Below are positions 1-11,145 of a stretch of DNA of 64,000 nucleotides, piece after piece (position 1 is the stretch's first letter; each line of letters opens with the position of its first letter). The position numbers were made by a program, and so were the translations under genes. Location: assembly GCA_035709005.1 (NCBI GenBank), contig DASTFB010000077.1, forward strand, positions 23,102-87,101. The letters run 5' to 3'. A model generated the notes under the pieces. It was not told where the DNA came from. It made no database searches and was given only the letters and a program-made list of their open reading frames with translations. The DNA comes from Candidatus Methylomirabilota bacterium. Its GTDB lineage: Bacteria; Methylomirabilota; Methylomirabilia; Rokubacteriales; CSP1-6.

Positions 1-1156
1 GATCGGCCTCAGCGGCCAGCGGTACCCGGCGGGTGTGGACCTTCAGGATCGCGGCGCGCCCGGTCTTGTCGGGAAGGTTCACGACCACGCGCCGATCGAA
101 GCGCCCGGGCCGCAGGAGCGCCTTGTCGAGCACGTCGGGCTGGTTGGTCGCGGCCAGCACGATGATGCCCTCCCGGCTGGAAAAGCCGTCCATCTCGGTG
201 AGGATCTGGTTCAGGGTCTGCTCCTGCTCGTTGGTGCCCCCGATCGCCACCTGGCCCCGCGCGCGGCCGATGGCGTCCAGCTCGTCGATGAACACGATGG
301 CCGGCGCGTTCTCCCGCGCCTGCTTGAACAGGTCGCGGACCCGAGCCGCGCCCACCCCCACGATCATCTCCACGAACTCCGCGGCACTCATCGAGAAGAA
401 CGGCACCCCCGCCTCCCCCGCCACCGCCCGGGCCAGCAGCGTCTTGCCGGTGCCGGGCGCGCCCACCAGCAAGACCCCTTTGGGAGCGGTGCCGCCGAGC
501 CGGGTGTACTTCTGGGGGTTCTTGAGGAACTCCACGATCTCCACGAGCTCGTTCTCGGCTTCGTCGATGCCGGCCACGTCGTCGAAGGTCACTTTCGTGT
601 CCTTCTCCTGGTCGTAGCGCCGCGCTCGGCTCTTGCCGATGCCCATGAGCCCGCCGCCCAGGCCGCCGCCCTGCTGGGCCCGCCGGAACATCCACACGTA
701 GAAGGCGATGAAGAGCAGGGCCGGCCCGAACCCGTAGAGCAGCGTCGCCAGGGGGCCGCGGCCCTCCTGGATCGGCTTGGCGCTGATCTCCACCTGGTGC
801 TCGACGAGGAACGCTTCCAGCCCCGGGTCCACGAACGACGGCACAGTCGTCGTGAACGCCGTCACCGCCTGGGACGCCTCCTGCTCGGCGCCGCGCTGGG
901 CGGGGGCCGGCCGGCCACTGCGGGACGCGGCGCTCGAATCGTCCCTCGGCGCATAGGTGACCGGGGTCTTGAAGCGGCCGGTGATGGTGTCGGCGCGGCT
1001 GTAGATGGCCTGGACGTTGCCCTTGGCGACTTCCTGCTTGAACAAGGTATAGGGCACGGTGACCGGCGCGTCGGGATCCGGCAAGAGCATGGTCACCAGG
1101 AAGTAGTTGACGATCAGGGCGAGCACGAACCAGAGCCACGTCTTGCGCGGAGGCAT
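1..1156 (-). CDS. ftsH: ATP-dependent zinc metalloprotease FtsH, C-terminus outside window
   Basis: Membrane-anchored AAA+ protease that degrades misfolded and regulatory membrane proteins. The frame is open from an ATG at 1156 to the window edge, giving 385 residues. Two membrane segments (about residues 7-25 and 137-158) flank a periplasmic part of about 110 residues. The AAA domain follows: Walker A GAPGTGKT at 232-239, Walker B FIDELDA at 289-295, and the second region of homology ending in RPGRFDRR at 349-356. The HEXXH protease domain lies beyond position 1. The C-terminal part of the periplasmic insert is longer and more Ser/Ala/Gln-rich than I expect for FtsH. The gene is separated by about 200 nt from the glucan phosphorylase upstream of it, so it may have its own promoter. 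The family assignment is certain; only the truncated end is unknown. Confidence 0.96.
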   Translation of the reverse strand, partial: MPPRKTWLWFVLALIVNYFLVTMLLPDPDAPVTVPYTLFKQEVAKGNVQAIYSRADTITGRFKTPVTYAPRDDSSAASRSGRPAPAQRGAEQEASQAVTAFTTTVPSFVDPGLEAFLVEHQVEISAKPIQEGRGPLATLLYGFGPALLFIAFYVWMFRRAQQGGGLGGGLMGIGKSRARRYDQEKDTKVTFDDVAGIDEAENELVEIVEFLKNPQKYTRLGGTAPKGVLLVGAPGTGKTLLARAVAGEAGVPFFSMSAAEFVEMIVGVGAARVRDLFKQARENAPAIVFIDELDAIGRARGQVAIGGTNEQEQTLNQILTEMDGFSSREGIIVLAATNQPDVLDKALLRPGRFDRRVVVNLPDKTGRAAILKVHTRRVPLAAEAD

Positions 1157-1352
1157 CGTCGCCTGTCGGGTGGACGGGGGGCGCCCGGGCCCGTCGCCCG
1201 GCTCGGCTCGGCCGGCCGCACCAGCGCTACTCTGGCGATGTTTCGGTTGGCCTATCCAGCTCATGGTCGTCTCCCCATTCGCGTCGGGACCGCGCGGGCA
1301 CGCGGCGTTCCAGGTCCACTCCCGGATCGGGCGCCAGCTCCGGCCGCCCGGG

Positions 1353-3857
1353 TCAGCGTTGCCACAGGATCTCGGGCGCCTCGAGCGGGATTGCGGCGAT
1401 CGGATGCCACGGGACCAGACGGGGCGTGTAGTGGGCGAGCGGACGCGTCGCCGGAAGCTTCACCGAGTACTCATAACCCGGCGCGGGGCCTTCGAGCGCC
1501 CGCCCCCGTTCCATGACGTGCCGCTCGGGCTCGCCGTGGTCGATCGGGTCGGCGTACAGCTCGACCCGCACCGCGTCGGCATCGAGGCCGCCCAGGCGGA
1601 CCTCCACGGTCACACGATGCGCGGCGCCGTCAGTTTCCGCGGTCATGGCCCCGAAGCGCGCCTGGGGCCAGTGCGCGGCGAGCGCCTGCCGCCACGCGCT
1701 CAGCTCCCTCCCGCGCCGGCCGCCGTCGGCGGCGCGGGCGCGGTACGCGGCCGCCGCCGGCACGTAGTAGCGCTCCGTGTACTCCCGCACGACCCGGTTG
1801 GTCGAGAATCTCGGCGTGAGCCGCGTCATGCTCGCGCGCATCCTGGCGATCCAGCCGGTCGGCATCCCGAGGGCGTCCCGCGTGTAGAAGGCGGGGATCA
1901 CCTCGCGCTCCAGGAGGGTATAGAGCGCCCGGGCCTCGGCGGCGTCCCAGGCGGGGTCGTCGCCATGCTCCTGGCCGTCCCCGAGCGCCCACCCGACATC
2001 CGGTGCATACGCCTCCGCCCACCAGCCGTCGAGCTCCGACAGGTTGAGGCCGCCGTTGACGAGGACCTTCATGCCGCTGGTGCCGCTCGCCTCCCACGGC
2101 CGCCGCGGCGTATTGAGCCACAGATCGGCCCCCTGCACGAGCCGCTCGGCCAGGAGCAGGTCGTAATCCGGGAAGAAGATCACGCGCCCGCGCACCTCGG
2201 GCCGACGCATGAAGGCGATCCAGGCCTTGATCATCTCCTGACCGGCCTCATCGGCGGGATGAGCCTTGCCGGCGAGGACGAGCTGCACCGGACGGTCACG
2301 ATCGGTCAGGATCCGGATCAGTCGGTCCCGGTCGTGGAGCAGCAAGGCGGGACGCTTGTACGTGGCGAAGCGCCGGGCCCACCCGATGGTGAGCGCGTCC
2401 GGGTTCAAGCACTGGCCCATCACGGCGGCTTCGTCCGGGTCCATGCCCATGGAGGCCGCCTGCAGGGCCGCGCGCTCGCGGGCATAGGTGACGAAGCTCT
2501 TCCGGGCGCGGGCCCGCATGGCCCACAGCTCGGCGTCGGCGACGCAGGCCAGATCCTGCTCGACGGTGGCCATGGTGCCACGCCAGCGCTCGAGTCCACA
2601 GCTCTTCGTCCACAGCGCATCGGCCTCGACGGAGTCCCAGGAGGGCGTGTGCACGCCGTTGGTGACGTGCCCGATCGGGATCTCGGGCTCGGGCCAGCGG
2701 GGAAAGCACGATCGAAAGAGGCGACGGCTCACCTGCCCGTGCAAGCGACTGACGCCATTGATCGCGCCGCTGCCCCGGATCGCGAGATACGCCATGTTGA
2801 ACGGCTCGTTCGGGTTCTCCGGATGCTCACGGCCGAGCGCCAGCAGGTCATGAAGGCCGAGCCCCAGGCCATCCTCGGCGTACCGGCGCAGGTAGAGATC
2901 GATCAGGCGGGGGGCGAAGCGGTCGAACCCGGCGGCGACCGGGGTGTGGGTAGTGAACAGGTTTCCCGCGCGCGTGACCGTCAACGCCACCGCGAAGGAG
3001 CACCGGTTGTCCTCCATGAAGCTCCGGGCCCGCTCCAGCACGGCGAAGGCCGCGTGGCCCTCGTTCAGGTGGCAGACCTCGGGCTCGAGGCGGAGCGCGC
3101 GCAGCAGGCGCCAGCCGGCGATGCCCAGGACGAGCTCCTGTCGGAGGCGGAGCTCCGGGCCGCCGCCGTAGAGCTCGCTGGCGATGCCGCGCGCGGCCGG
3201 CGGATTGGCGGGATCGTTGCTGTCGAGCAGGTAGAGCGCGAGCCGACCGACCTGCACCTGCCAGGCGCGGAACCAGAGCTTTCGACCCGGCAGCTCGATC
3301 GGGATGCGGATCCACTCGCCGCTGTCATTCCGCACCGGGCTGATGGGGAGCTGGGCGGGCTCGTTGTACGGATAGAGCTCTTCCTGGCTGCCGTCCGGGC
3401 CGATGGCCTGCCGGAAGTACCCGCGCTGATACAGCAGACCGACGGCGACGACGGGGACGCCTAGATCGCTGGCCGCCTTGAGCTGATCCCCGGCCACGTT
3501 GCCCAGCCCGCCGGAGTAGATGGGCAGGGCCTCGCTGAGCTCGAACTCCATGCAGAAGTACGCCACCCGCGTGAGCGGCGAGCCCGGGTGGTTGTGCTGG
3601 AACCAGGCGGGCGAGGCCAGATACTCGCGTCGCTCGGCGAGCAGCCGCGTCACCCGCGTCCGATACTCGGGGCGCGCCAGCACGCGCCGCAGCTTGCTCC
3701 GCGACACCGTCTGCAGCACCACCCAGGGATTGTGGGTCAGCGCCCAGAGCTCGGGATCGAGCTCGGTCCACAGCTCGTCGGTCCCGTGGTGCCAGGCCCA
3801 GCGCACGTTCAGCGTGAGCTCGGCGAGCGCGTCGACCGCGATGTCGGCCTCGGTCAT
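1353..3857 (-). CDS. glgP: Alpha-glucan phosphorylase, short (DUF3417) type
   Basis: PLP-dependent phosphorolysis of alpha-1,4-glucan to glucose-1-phosphate in the cytoplasm. The 834-residue protein begins with the N-terminal helical region typical of the bacterial short-type alpha-glucan phosphorylases ([31 protein letters not shown]). It ends with the PLP-lysine block [19 protein letters not shown] and the SELDGWW stretch. The ATG at 3857 overlaps the TGA of the phosphoglucomutase gene (ATGA), which sets the start; the frame stays open further upstream but there it only shadows pgm. The product glucose-1-P is the substrate of the upstream gene. Glycogen versus malto-oligosaccharide as in vivo substrate cannot be told from sequence. 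Confidence 0.95.
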   Translation of the reverse strand: MTEADIAVDALAELTLNVRWAWHHGTDELWTELDPELWALTHNPWVVLQTVSRSKLRRVLARPEYRTRVTRLLAERREYLASPAWFQHNHPGSPLTRVAYFCMEFELSEALPIYSGGLGNVAGDQLKAASDLGVPVVAVGLLYQRGYFRQAIGPDGSQEELYPYNEPAQLPISPVRNDSGEWIRIPIELPGRKLWFRAWQVQVGRLALYLLDSNDPANPPAARGIASELYGGGPELRLRQELVLGIAGWRLLRALRLEPEVCHLNEGHAAFAVLERARSFMEDNRCSFAVALTVTRAGNLFTTHTPVAAGFDRFAPRLIDLYLRRYAEDGLGLGLHDLLALGREHPENPNEPFNMAYLAIRGSGAINGVSRLHGQVSRRLFRSCFPRWPEPEIPIGHVTNGVHTPSWDSVEADALWTKSCGLERWRGTMATVEQDLACVADAELWAMRARARKSFVTYARERAALQAASMGMDPDEAAVMGQCLNPDALTIGWARRFATYKRPALLLHDRDRLIRILTDRDRPVQLVLAGKAHPADEAGQEMIKAWIAFMRRPEVRGRVIFFPDYDLLLAERLVQGADLWLNTPRRPWEASGTSGMKVLVNGGLNLSELDGWWAEAYAPDVGWALGDGQEHGDDPAWDAAEARALYTLLEREVIPAFYTRDALGMPTGWIARMRASMTRLTPRFSTNRVVREYTERYYVPAAAAYRARAADGGRRGRELSAWRQALAAHWPQARFGAMTAETDGAAHRVTVEVRLGGLDADAVRVELYADPIDHGEPERHVMERGRALEGPAPGYEYSVKLPATRPLAHYTPRLVPWHPIAAIPLEAPEILWQR

Positions 3858-5521
3858 GCCTGGCCTCGCCGCCGGCCCTGGCCCGCGAAGACGGCCTGAA
3901 TCGCCGCCTGCGCCTCCTCCTGGATCCGGCGCAGGTGGTCCTCCCCCTTGAAGCTCTCCGCGTAGAGCTTGTAGACCGCCTCGGTCCCGGACGGCCGCGC
4001 GGCGCACCAGCCGTGCTCGGTGACGATCTTGACGCCCCCGATCGGCTGGCCGCCATCGGGCGCCGCCGTCAGCACGGCCTGGATCGGCTCGCCGGCGAGC
4101 TCGGTCAGTCCGAGGGTCTCGGCGGTCAACTCCTGGAGCACGGCCTTCTCCTCGGGCGAGGCCGGGGCGTCGATCCGCTCGTAGGCTGGCTCGCCCAGCT
4201 CGCGCGTCAGATCCCGGTAGTGCTCGGCGGGATCTCGGCCGGTCCTGGCCGTGATCTCCGCCGCCAGCAACCCCATGAGCAGGCCGTCCTTGTCGGTGGC
4301 CCACACCGAGCCGTCCCGAGCCAGGAACGAGGCGCCGGCGCTCTCCTCCCCCGCGAAGCCGAGCGTGCCGTCCAGCAGCCCGTGGACGAAGTACTTGAAG
4401 CCGACGGGGACCTCGACCAGGCGCCGGCCCAGCCGCGCGGCCACGCGATCGATCATGCTGCTGCTCACGATGGTCTTGCCGACCGCGGCCGTCGGTGGCC
4501 ACCCCGGGCGATGCCGAAACAGATACCAGATGGCCGCGGCCAGATAGTGGTTGGGAGGGAGCAGCCCCCGACCTCGGGTCACGATGCCGTGCCGGTCCGC
4601 GTCGGGATCGGCGGCGAAGGCCACGTCGAACCGGTCGCGGAGCCCGATCAACCGGGCCATCGCGTACGGCGACGAGGGATCCATGCGGATCTTTCCATCC
4701 CAGTCCACCGTCATGAAGCGGAACGTGGGATCGACGTCCGGGTTCACGACGTCGAGAGAAACGCCGTAACGCCCGCCGATCGCCTCCCAGAAGCCGACGC
4801 TGGCACCGCCCAGCGGATCGACCCCGAACCGCAGCTTCGTCCCCCGCAGCACGTCCGTGTCGATCACCGTTGACAGCGCGCCGACGTACGACTCGACGTA
4901 ATCGAAGGGATGGATCGTGCCCGCCCGCCGGACCTGCTCGTACGGGACGCGCCGGACGGCGTGCAGCCCCTCAGCGAGCAGCACGTTGGCCCGCTTCTCG
5001 ATCCAGCGGGTGACGTCCGTGTCGGCCGGCCCGCCCGATGGCGGGTCGTACTTGAAGCCGCCGTACTCGGGCGGGTTGTGCGAGGGCGTGATCACGATCC
5101 CGTCGGCGAGCCCCTGCCCGCGGCCCCGGTTGTAGGCCAGGATCGCCTGCGAGATCGCCGGCGTGGGCGTGAACCGGCCGTGCGCGTCCTGCATGACGTC
5201 GACCTCGTTGGCGGCCAGGACCTCGAGCGCCGCCACCCGCGCCGGCTCGGACAGGGCGTGCGTGTCCCAGCCCAAAAAGAGCGGTCCGTCGACGCCGTGC
5301 TCCCGTCGGTAGTAACAGATCGCCTGCGTGATGGCCAGGATGTGGCCTTCGTTGAAGCCCAGGTCCAGCGAGGTTCCGCGATGGCCCGACGTGCCGAAGG
5401 CCACACGCTGAGCGGGCACCGACGGGTCGGGCCGCTCCGTGTAGAAGGCCGTCACCAGCCTGGGCACGTTCACCAGGAGGGAGGCTGGCGCCGGATGTCC
5501 CGCCATCGGGTGGACCTTCAT
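3854..5521 (-). CDS. pgm: Alpha-D-phosphohexomutase (phosphoglucomutase)
   Basis: Interconverts alpha-glucose-1-P and glucose-6-P. The 555-residue protein has all family marks: FGTSGHRG at 42-49, the phosphoserine loop TPSHNPP at 145-151 (Ser147), the metal loop DPDAD at 305-309, the sugar-specificity motif GEESAG, and the C-terminal phosphate loop RPSGTE. Length and motif spacing match the Pgm type with glucose specificity rather than the shorter phosphoglucosamine or phosphomannomutases. It lies 87 nt after the GH65 gene and is coupled by ATGA overlap to the phosphorylase after it, so one transcript probably covers glucan phosphorolysis and glucose-phosphate isomerisation. Confidence 0.96.
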   Translation of the reverse strand: MKVHPMAGHPAPASLLVNVPRLVTAFYTERPDPSVPAQRVAFGTSGHRGTSLDLGFNEGHILAITQAICYYRREHGVDGPLFLGWDTHALSEPARVAALEVLAANEVDVMQDAHGRFTPTPAISQAILAYNRGRGQGLADGIVITPSHNPPEYGGFKYDPPSGGPADTDVTRWIEKRANVLLAEGLHAVRRVPYEQVRRAGTIHPFDYVESYVGALSTVIDTDVLRGTKLRFGVDPLGGASVGFWEAIGGRYGVSLDVVNPDVDPTFRFMTVDWDGKIRMDPSSPYAMARLIGLRDRFDVAFAADPDADRHGIVTRGRGLLPPNHYLAAAIWYLFRHRPGWPPTAAVGKTIVSSSMIDRVAARLGRRLVEVPVGFKYFVHGLLDGTLGFAGEESAGASFLARDGSVWATDKDGLLMGLLAAEITARTGRDPAEHYRDLTRELGEPAYERIDAPASPEEKAVLQELTAETLGLTELAGEPIQAVLTAAPDGGQPIGGVKIVTEHGWCAARPSGTEAVYKLYAESFKGEDHLRRIQEEAQAAIQAVFAGQGRRRGQA

Positions 5522-5608
5522 GTCGTTTCGCCCATCTCAGGACCGATCACGAGGGGATCGAGCTTGCCATTGTACGCCTCCGTCCACTCGCGCGGACCTC
5601 GAGGACGG

Positions 5609-8032
5609 TCACGTCAGTCTGATGCGGCGGCGTTCCGACGGGGCGATCTCGTACATCTTGCCGTTGACGGCGATGCGGATGGATGGGGCCTGACAGTGCA
5701 TGGCCTTCACCCGGACGGCGTCCGGGGTCAACTCGAGGTCGAGCGACTGGCCGCGGTAGCGCACGAACAGCCGCAGGCGATGGAGCGGCTTGGGCAAGCG
5801 CGGGTCGAGCCGAAGCACGTCGCCGCGCAGCTCGATGCCGGTGTAACAGCGCTGCAGCACATCCACCGTCCCCGCCATGGCCCCCAGATGGATGCCCTCC
5901 GGCGTGGTTCCGCCCTGGATGTCGGCCACGTCGGTCACCAGGCCCTCCATGAAGACGTCCCAGGAGGCCGGGCGGTCGGCGCGGGCCAGGACCCAGGAGT
6001 CCGCCACCCGGCTGAGGGAAGAGTCGTGGGCGCTGCGCGCATAGTAGTAGTTGATGTTCCGGGCGATGGTCTGGGCGTCGAACGGATAGCCCAGGCGCTC
6101 GAACAACGACCGGAGCTCGGCGGCCGAGAAGAGGTAGAACAGCATGAGGACGTCGGGCTGCTTGGACAGCTTGTAGTTGATCGTGCTGTCGCCCTCCGCC
6201 TCCAGGATGAAGTCGAGCCGGTACAGGTGCCCGTAGCGCTTCCGGTAGGCCTCCCAGTCGAACTCCTTGAGCACCTCGTAGCCCTCGAACTGGCTGAGGA
6301 TCCCGTCCTCGTGGAACACCAGACGCATCCGCCGGCTGATGGTGTCCCACTCGCCGATCTCCTGATCCGTGAGCGCCAGCCGGTCGACGATCCGGCGGCG
6401 CACGTGAGCCGGGAGCAGGTCGAACACGGCCCGCGCGTGCACCAGCACCCAGACGGCCATGACGTTCGTGTAGGCGTTGTTGTTCAACCCGGGACGATCG
6501 GCGCCGGGGTAGCGGTCGTGGTACTCGTCCGGCCCCATCACCCCCCGGATCTCGTACCGCTCCAGAGCGGGATCGTACGTGGTCGCGCTGGCCCAGAACC
6601 GGGCCATGTCGAGCAGCATCTCGGCGCCGTAATCCACGAGGAACTCCAGGTCGCCGGTCACCTCGTAGTACTGCCAGATGTTGTAGGCGATCGCCGCCCC
6701 CACGTGCCGCTGCAGGTGGGTGTGATCCGGCATCCAGCGCCCCGAGCGGGGGTTGAAGAACTGGGTGTCGGTCTCCTCACGCCCGTTGCTGCCGCTCTGC
6801 CAGGGGAACATGGCGCCGCGGTAGCCGGCGGCGCGGGCCGCCACCCGGGCCTCCTCGAGCCGCCGATAGCGGTAGAGCAGCAGGGCCCGGCTGATCTCCG
6901 GCATGCGCAGGTTCAAGAACGGAAAGATGAACACCTCGTCCCAGAAGACGTGACCGCGGTAGGCCTCCCCGTGCAAGCCTCGGGCCGGCACCCCCACGTC
7001 GAGATCCCGCGTCTGCGGAGAGACCGTCTGCAAGAGGTGAAAGATGTGCAGCCGCACGAGGGCCGCGGTGGCGACGGCGCCGTTCCGGGGGGTGATGGGG
7101 TCGACGTCCACGTCCAGGTTCATACCGAAGGTCCGCCACAGGTGCTTCCAGGCGCGCGCGTGGGTCTGGAGCAGGGCCGCGAAGGCGCCTGCCCGCGTGA
7201 TCGCCGTCCGCGCCTCGAGCCCGCATTCGCTGATGGCCCGGTCCCGCGAGGTGTAGAGGGCCACGATCTTCTCGATCCGGACCGGCGTCCCGGCCGTGAC
7301 GTCCACCACGGTGTCCCGGGCGATGTACCGCGGCTCCGCGATGGGCGGACCGGTCTCGCCGACCTGCCGGTCACCCTCGAATACCTGGATCCGCGCCGCC
7401 TGGGCGATCACGATCTCCGACTGCCGGGTGCGGATCTTGAGCGCGATCCCGTCGCTGCCGACCGCCGCCGTCTCCAGCCCGTCCAGGTGCTCTTTCGTGA
7501 GATGGCGATAGCGCGCGACCAGGTCGTTGACGACACGACCGTCGAGCGCGGCCCGGATCTCCAGCGGGCCGGTCCAGTCCTCCGGGGTGATCGTGGTCTC
7601 GAGCGCAGCCAGGTGCGGCGCCGCCATGGACACCAGCCGCACGCTCCGCACCCGGGTCGTGCGACCCCCGGTGTCCCGCACCCGGACGTCACGGACGAGG
7701 ACGCCCCGGCGGAGATCGAGCGCTTGCCGGTACGACAAGATCTCGACGGCCTGCAGCGTGAACCACGGGTCTCCAGGTCTCCGGAACGTCAGAGGCAGCC
7801 AGTTGGGCGCATTGACGAGGTCTTCGTGCTCCAGGGTGCGGCCCTCGACGACGCTGGGCTGCCGGTCGTAGCACCCTGCGATGTACGTGCCGGGATAGTG
7901 CGTGGGGCCGGCGACGCTTTCGGGCGCGGCGCCCCGCGTGGCGAAGAAGCCGTTGCCCAGCGTGCACAGGGATTCGCGCAGCCGCTCCTGGGCCGGGTCG
8001 AACCCCTCGTAGACCAGCGACCATCCTTTCAT
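5609..8032 (-). CDS. Glycoside hydrolase family 65 disaccharide phosphorylase
   Basis: Inverting phosphorolysis of an alpha-glucosidic disaccharide (maltose, trehalose, kojibiose or nigerose) to beta-glucose-1-P plus glucose. The 807-residue protein has the N-terminal beta-sandwich (starting MKGWSLVYEG with LCTLGNGFFATRG), the (alpha/alpha)6 barrel with HVFWDEVFIFPF, and the general-acid motif GVMGPDEYHD with Glu503. The HAD beta-phosphoglucomutase-like gene immediately upstream overlaps its start by ATGA, the classic partner that turns beta-glucose-1-P into glucose-6-P; this supports phosphorylase rather than hydrolase activity. Substrate within GH65 is not decided here. A hydrolase of the same fold is the alternative. 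Confidence 0.9.
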   Translation of the reverse strand: MKGWSLVYEGFDPAQERLRESLCTLGNGFFATRGAAPESVAGPTHYPGTYIAGCYDRQPSVVEGRTLEHEDLVNAPNWLPLTFRRPGDPWFTLQAVEILSYRQALDLRRGVLVRDVRVRDTGGRTTRVRSVRLVSMAAPHLAALETTITPEDWTGPLEIRAALDGRVVNDLVARYRHLTKEHLDGLETAAVGSDGIALKIRTRQSEIVIAQAARIQVFEGDRQVGETGPPIAEPRYIARDTVVDVTAGTPVRIEKIVALYTSRDRAISECGLEARTAITRAGAFAALLQTHARAWKHLWRTFGMNLDVDVDPITPRNGAVATAALVRLHIFHLLQTVSPQTRDLDVGVPARGLHGEAYRGHVFWDEVFIFPFLNLRMPEISRALLLYRYRRLEEARVAARAAGYRGAMFPWQSGSNGREETDTQFFNPRSGRWMPDHTHLQRHVGAAIAYNIWQYYEVTGDLEFLVDYGAEMLLDMARFWASATTYDPALERYEIRGVMGPDEYHDRYPGADRPGLNNNAYTNVMAVWVLVHARAVFDLLPAHVRRRIVDRLALTDQEIGEWDTISRRMRLVFHEDGILSQFEGYEVLKEFDWEAYRKRYGHLYRLDFILEAEGDSTINYKLSKQPDVLMLFYLFSAAELRSLFERLGYPFDAQTIARNINYYYARSAHDSSLSRVADSWVLARADRPASWDVFMEGLVTDVADIQGGTTPEGIHLGAMAGTVDVLQRCYTGIELRGDVLRLDPRLPKPLHRLRLFVRYRGQSLDLELTPDAVRVKAMHCQAPSIRIAVNGKMYEIAPSERRRIRLT

Positions 8033-8799
8033 GACGCCGCCCTGGCGCGCGGGATCAGGCGAATCGTCCCCAGTTCGGCGACGACGACGTCGGCGCCGTG
8101 CTCGCGCAGGCGTTGAGCCTGATCGCCATCGCCGACCCCGATCACCAGGCCGAAGCCGCCCCGGCGCCCGGCCTCCACGCCGGCGGTGGCGTCCTCGAAG
8201 ACGACGCCGTGGGCCGGTGGGACGCCCAGCCGCCGGGCCGCCTCCAGGAACATCGCCGGATCGGGCTTGCCCGGCAGACCCAGGCGCGCGAGCTCGACCC
8301 CGTCGACCCGGATCTGGAACAGGTCGGTCAGCCGGGCCACGCGCAGGATGGCAGCGGTATTCCGGCTGGAGGACACCACCGCGGTCTTCACCCCGAGCGC
8401 ACGGGCCTGGCGCACCAGCGCGACCGCCGGCTGGTACACCCGCACGCCCTCCTGCTCGAGCAAGGCGAGAAAGTACCGGTTCTTGCGCTTGCCCAGGCCG
8501 TGCACGGTCTCCTCGCTCGCGTCGTCCTGTGGCGTCCCCTCGGGCAGCCGGAGCCCCCGGGAGGCCAGGAAGTCCCGAATGCCGGCGTGGCGGGGCTTGC
8601 CGTCCACGTAGGAGCGGTAGTCGGTGACGATGTCGAAGGGCTCGAACGGCACGCCGGTGCGCGCGGCCTGCGCCGTGAGGTGATCGTCGAAGAGCTGCTT
8701 CCAGGCCGAGGCGTGCAGCCCGGCCGTTCTCGTGATCACGCCGTCCAGATCGAACAGGAACGCTTCGAACCGGGACAGATCGATGACGACGGTATCCAC
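8029..8799 (-). CDS. pgmB: HAD-family beta-phosphoglucomutase-like protein
   Basis: Predicted conversion of beta-glucose-1-P from the adjacent GH65 phosphorylase to glucose-6-P. The 256-residue protein has the HAD nucleophile motif FDLDGVI (Asp17, Asp19), a helical cap with the RSYVDGKPRHAG stretch, the threonine/serine motif VVSSSRN, GKPDP, and the acidic FEDATAGV motif. It starts with GTG 3 nt after the stop of the copper ATPase gene and its TGA overlaps the ATG of the GH65 gene. The cap sequence is that of beta-PGM-like enzymes, but the phosphosugar specificity is inferred from the neighbour. Confidence 0.86.
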   Translation of the reverse strand: MDTVVIDLSRFEAFLFDLDGVITRTAGLHASAWKQLFDDHLTAQAARTGVPFEPFDIVTDYRSYVDGKPRHAGIRDFLASRGLRLPEGTPQDDASEETVHGLGKRKNRYFLALLEQEGVRVYQPAVALVRQARALGVKTAVVSSSRNTAAILRVARLTDLFQIRVDGVELARLGLPGKPDPAMFLEAARRLGVPPAHGVVFEDATAGVEAGRRGGFGLVIGVGDGDQAQRLREHGADVVVAELGTIRLIPRARAAS

Positions 8800-8802
8800 G
8801 CG

Positions 8803-11067
8803 CTAGAGGGCGACGCGCCGCAGGCGCAGCGCGTTGGCGATCACCGAGACCGAGCTGAACGTCATGGCGGCGCTGGCGATGATGGGGCTCAGCAGGATGC
8901 CGGCGAACGGATAGAGCACGCCGGCCGCGATGGGCACCCCGAGCGCATTGTAGACGAACGCGAAGAACAGGTTCTCGCGGATGTTGCGCATGGTGGCCTG
9001 GCTCAGCCGCCGGGCCCGCACGATCCCGCGCAGATCGCCCTTGACCAGCGTGATGTCGGCGCTCTCGATGGCCACGTCGGTGCCCGTCCCCATCGCGATG
9101 CCGACGTCGGCCTGGGCCAGCGCGGGGGCGTCGTTGACACCGTCCCCGGCCATGATCACGCGCCGTCCCTGCGCCTGCATGGTCTTCACGATGGCGAGCT
9201 TGGCCTCGGGGAGCACCTCGGCCTCGAACTCGTCGATCCCGAGCTTGCGGGCCACGGCCTCCGCGGTGCGTCGGCTGTCTCCGGTCACCATGACGATCCG
9301 CAAGCCGGATTCCCGCAGCGCGCGCAGGGCCTCGGGCGTGGAGGGCTTGATCGGGTCGGCGACGCCGATCAGGCCGGCCAGACGCGTGTCCACGGCGACG
9401 AACATCACGGTTTGCCCGTCGCCGCGCAGGGCGTCGGCCTCCGCGGCCAGGACGTCGACGTCGACGCCCGGCTCCTGCATGAGACGGCGGTTGCCGATCG
9501 CGACCCGGACGCCGTCGACCCGGCCTTCGACGCCCTTGCCGGTGACGGAGCGAAAGTCCTCGCTGCCCGGCACCGTCACCCCCCGCTCGGCCGCGCCGGC
9601 CAGGATGGCCGCGGCCAGCGGATGCTCGCTGCCCCGCTCGAGGCTCGCCGCCCACCGCAAGACCGCGGCCTCATCGTGCGGCCCCGCGGTCTGCACCGCC
9701 GTCAGTCGCGGCTTGCCTTCGGTCAGCGTGCCGGTCTTGTCCGCGACCAGCGTGTCGGCCTTCTCCGTGGTCTCGAGCGCCTCGGCGTTCTTGACGAGCA
9801 CGCCGGCCAGCGCGCCGCGTCCCGTGCCCACCATGATCGACATCGGAGTGGCCAGGCCCAGGGCGCACGGACAGGCGATGATGAGGACGGCGACGGCGTT
9901 CACCAGGCCATACACGAATCGGGGCTCGGGCCCCCAGAGCCCCCAGCCGATGAAGGTCAGCACGGCCGCGATCACCACGGCCGGCACGAACCACGCCGAC
10001 ACCTGGTCGGCGAGCTTCTGGATGGGGGCCCGCGTCCGCTGCGCCTCGCCGACCATCTGGACGATCCGGGCCAGCAGCGTCTCACTGCCCACGCGCTCGG
10101 CGCGCATGACGAAGGTGCCGGTGCCGTTCACCGTCCCGCCAATGACGCGGCTGCCCGCGGTCTTCTCGACCGGGATCGACTCGCCCGTCACCATCGACTC
10201 GTCGACCGCGCTGGCGCCCTCCACCAGCGCGCCGTCGACGGGCACGCGCTCGCCGGGACGCACCCGCAGGAGGTCGCCGACCTGCACCGCATCCAGCGGC
10301 ACGTCCTCTTCGTGGCCGTCCGGCCCGACACGCCGTGCCGTGGGCGGCGTCAGGTCGAGCAGCGCCTTGATCGCGCTGCTCGTCTGGCTGCGCGCCCGGA
10401 GCTCCAGCACCTGACCGAGCAGCACGAGCACGGTGATGACCGCCGCCGCCTCGAAGTAGAGGCCCACCTCGCCTCCGTGGGTCCGGAACGAGGCCGGAAA
10501 CACTCCGGGCGCGACGGTGGCGGCGAGGCTGTACACGTACGCCGTCCCGGTGCCCAGGGCGATCAGGGTGAACATGTTCAGGCTGCGATTGACGATCGAG
10601 TTCCAGGCCCGGACGAAGAACGGCCAGCCGGCCCCGAGGACGATGGGCGTTGCCAGCACGAGCTGCATCCACGCGGCGACGCGGCCGGGGATGAGGTGGC
10701 GCAGGGGTGCGCCGGGAAGCATGTCGCCGACCATGAAGGCCAGCAGGGGCAGCGTCAGCGCGAGACCGATCCAGAATCGCCGCGTCATGTCGACGAGCTC
10801 GGGATCGGGGCCGTCGTCGGGCCCGACGGTCATCGGCTCCAGGGCCATGCCGCAGATCGGGCAGCTCCCTGGCGCGTCGCGGACGATCTCCGGGTGCATG
10901 GGGCACGTCCACTGCGTGCGCGTCGGCGCCGGGGCCAGCGGCTCCAGCGCCATACCGCACTTGGGACACGTGCCCGACCCGACCTGGCGAACCTCGGGAT
11001 GCATAGGACAGGTGTACAGGGCGCCCTCTGGCGGGGACGGCGGTCGAGGCAGCGTAGGCCGCTTCAT
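8803..11067 (-). CDS. Copper-type P1B heavy-metal translocating ATPase
   Basis: Inner-membrane metal efflux ATPase of 754 residues. The N-terminus carries two short metal-binding repeats (CPMHPE...[10 protein letters not shown] and CPMHPE...[10 protein letters not shown]) instead of the usual GMxCxxC ferredoxin-like domains. Then come the P1B membrane helices with CPC at about 399-401, the TGES actuator motif, the DKTGT phosphorylation site (Asp443), and the [10 protein letters not shown] hinge. CPC plus NAL/YN-rich C-terminal helices indicate Cu(I) or Ag(I). I prefer the ATG at 11067, which starts [10 protein letters not shown]; a GTG 33 nt upstream would add 11 residues. It is the first gene of a run that continues into sugar phosphorylases, an unexpected partner. 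Confidence 0.92.
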   Translation of the reverse strand: MKRPTLPRPPSPPEGALYTCPMHPEVRQVGSGTCPKCGMALEPLAPAPTRTQWTCPMHPEIVRDAPGSCPICGMALEPMTVGPDDGPDPELVDMTRRFWIGLALTLPLLAFMVGDMLPGAPLRHLIPGRVAAWMQLVLATPIVLGAGWPFFVRAWNSIVNRSLNMFTLIALGTGTAYVYSLAATVAPGVFPASFRTHGGEVGLYFEAAAVITVLVLLGQVLELRARSQTSSAIKALLDLTPPTARRVGPDGHEEDVPLDAVQVGDLLRVRPGERVPVDGALVEGASAVDESMVTGESIPVEKTAGSRVIGGTVNGTGTFVMRAERVGSETLLARIVQMVGEAQRTRAPIQKLADQVSAWFVPAVVIAAVLTFIGWGLWGPEPRFVYGLVNAVAVLIIACPCALGLATPMSIMVGTGRGALAGVLVKNAEALETTEKADTLVADKTGTLTEGKPRLTAVQTAGPHDEAAVLRWAASLERGSEHPLAAAILAGAAERGVTVPGSEDFRSVTGKGVEGRVDGVRVAIGNRRLMQEPGVDVDVLAAEADALRGDGQTVMFVAVDTRLAGLIGVADPIKPSTPEALRALRESGLRIVMVTGDSRRTAEAVARKLGIDEFEAEVLPEAKLAIVKTMQAQGRRVIMAGDGVNDAPALAQADVGIAMGTGTDVAIESADITLVKGDLRGIVRARRLSQATMRNIRENLFFAFVYNALGVPIAAGVLYPFAGILLSPIIASAAMTFSSVSVIANALRLRRVAL

Positions 11068-11145
11068 AGGTGTCCGCTCGGGGAATCTCGACGCTCTCAC
11101 CGCGGTCAGGGCTTGTCAAGGCGCCGGGCTGGTAGGCTGAGCGTG

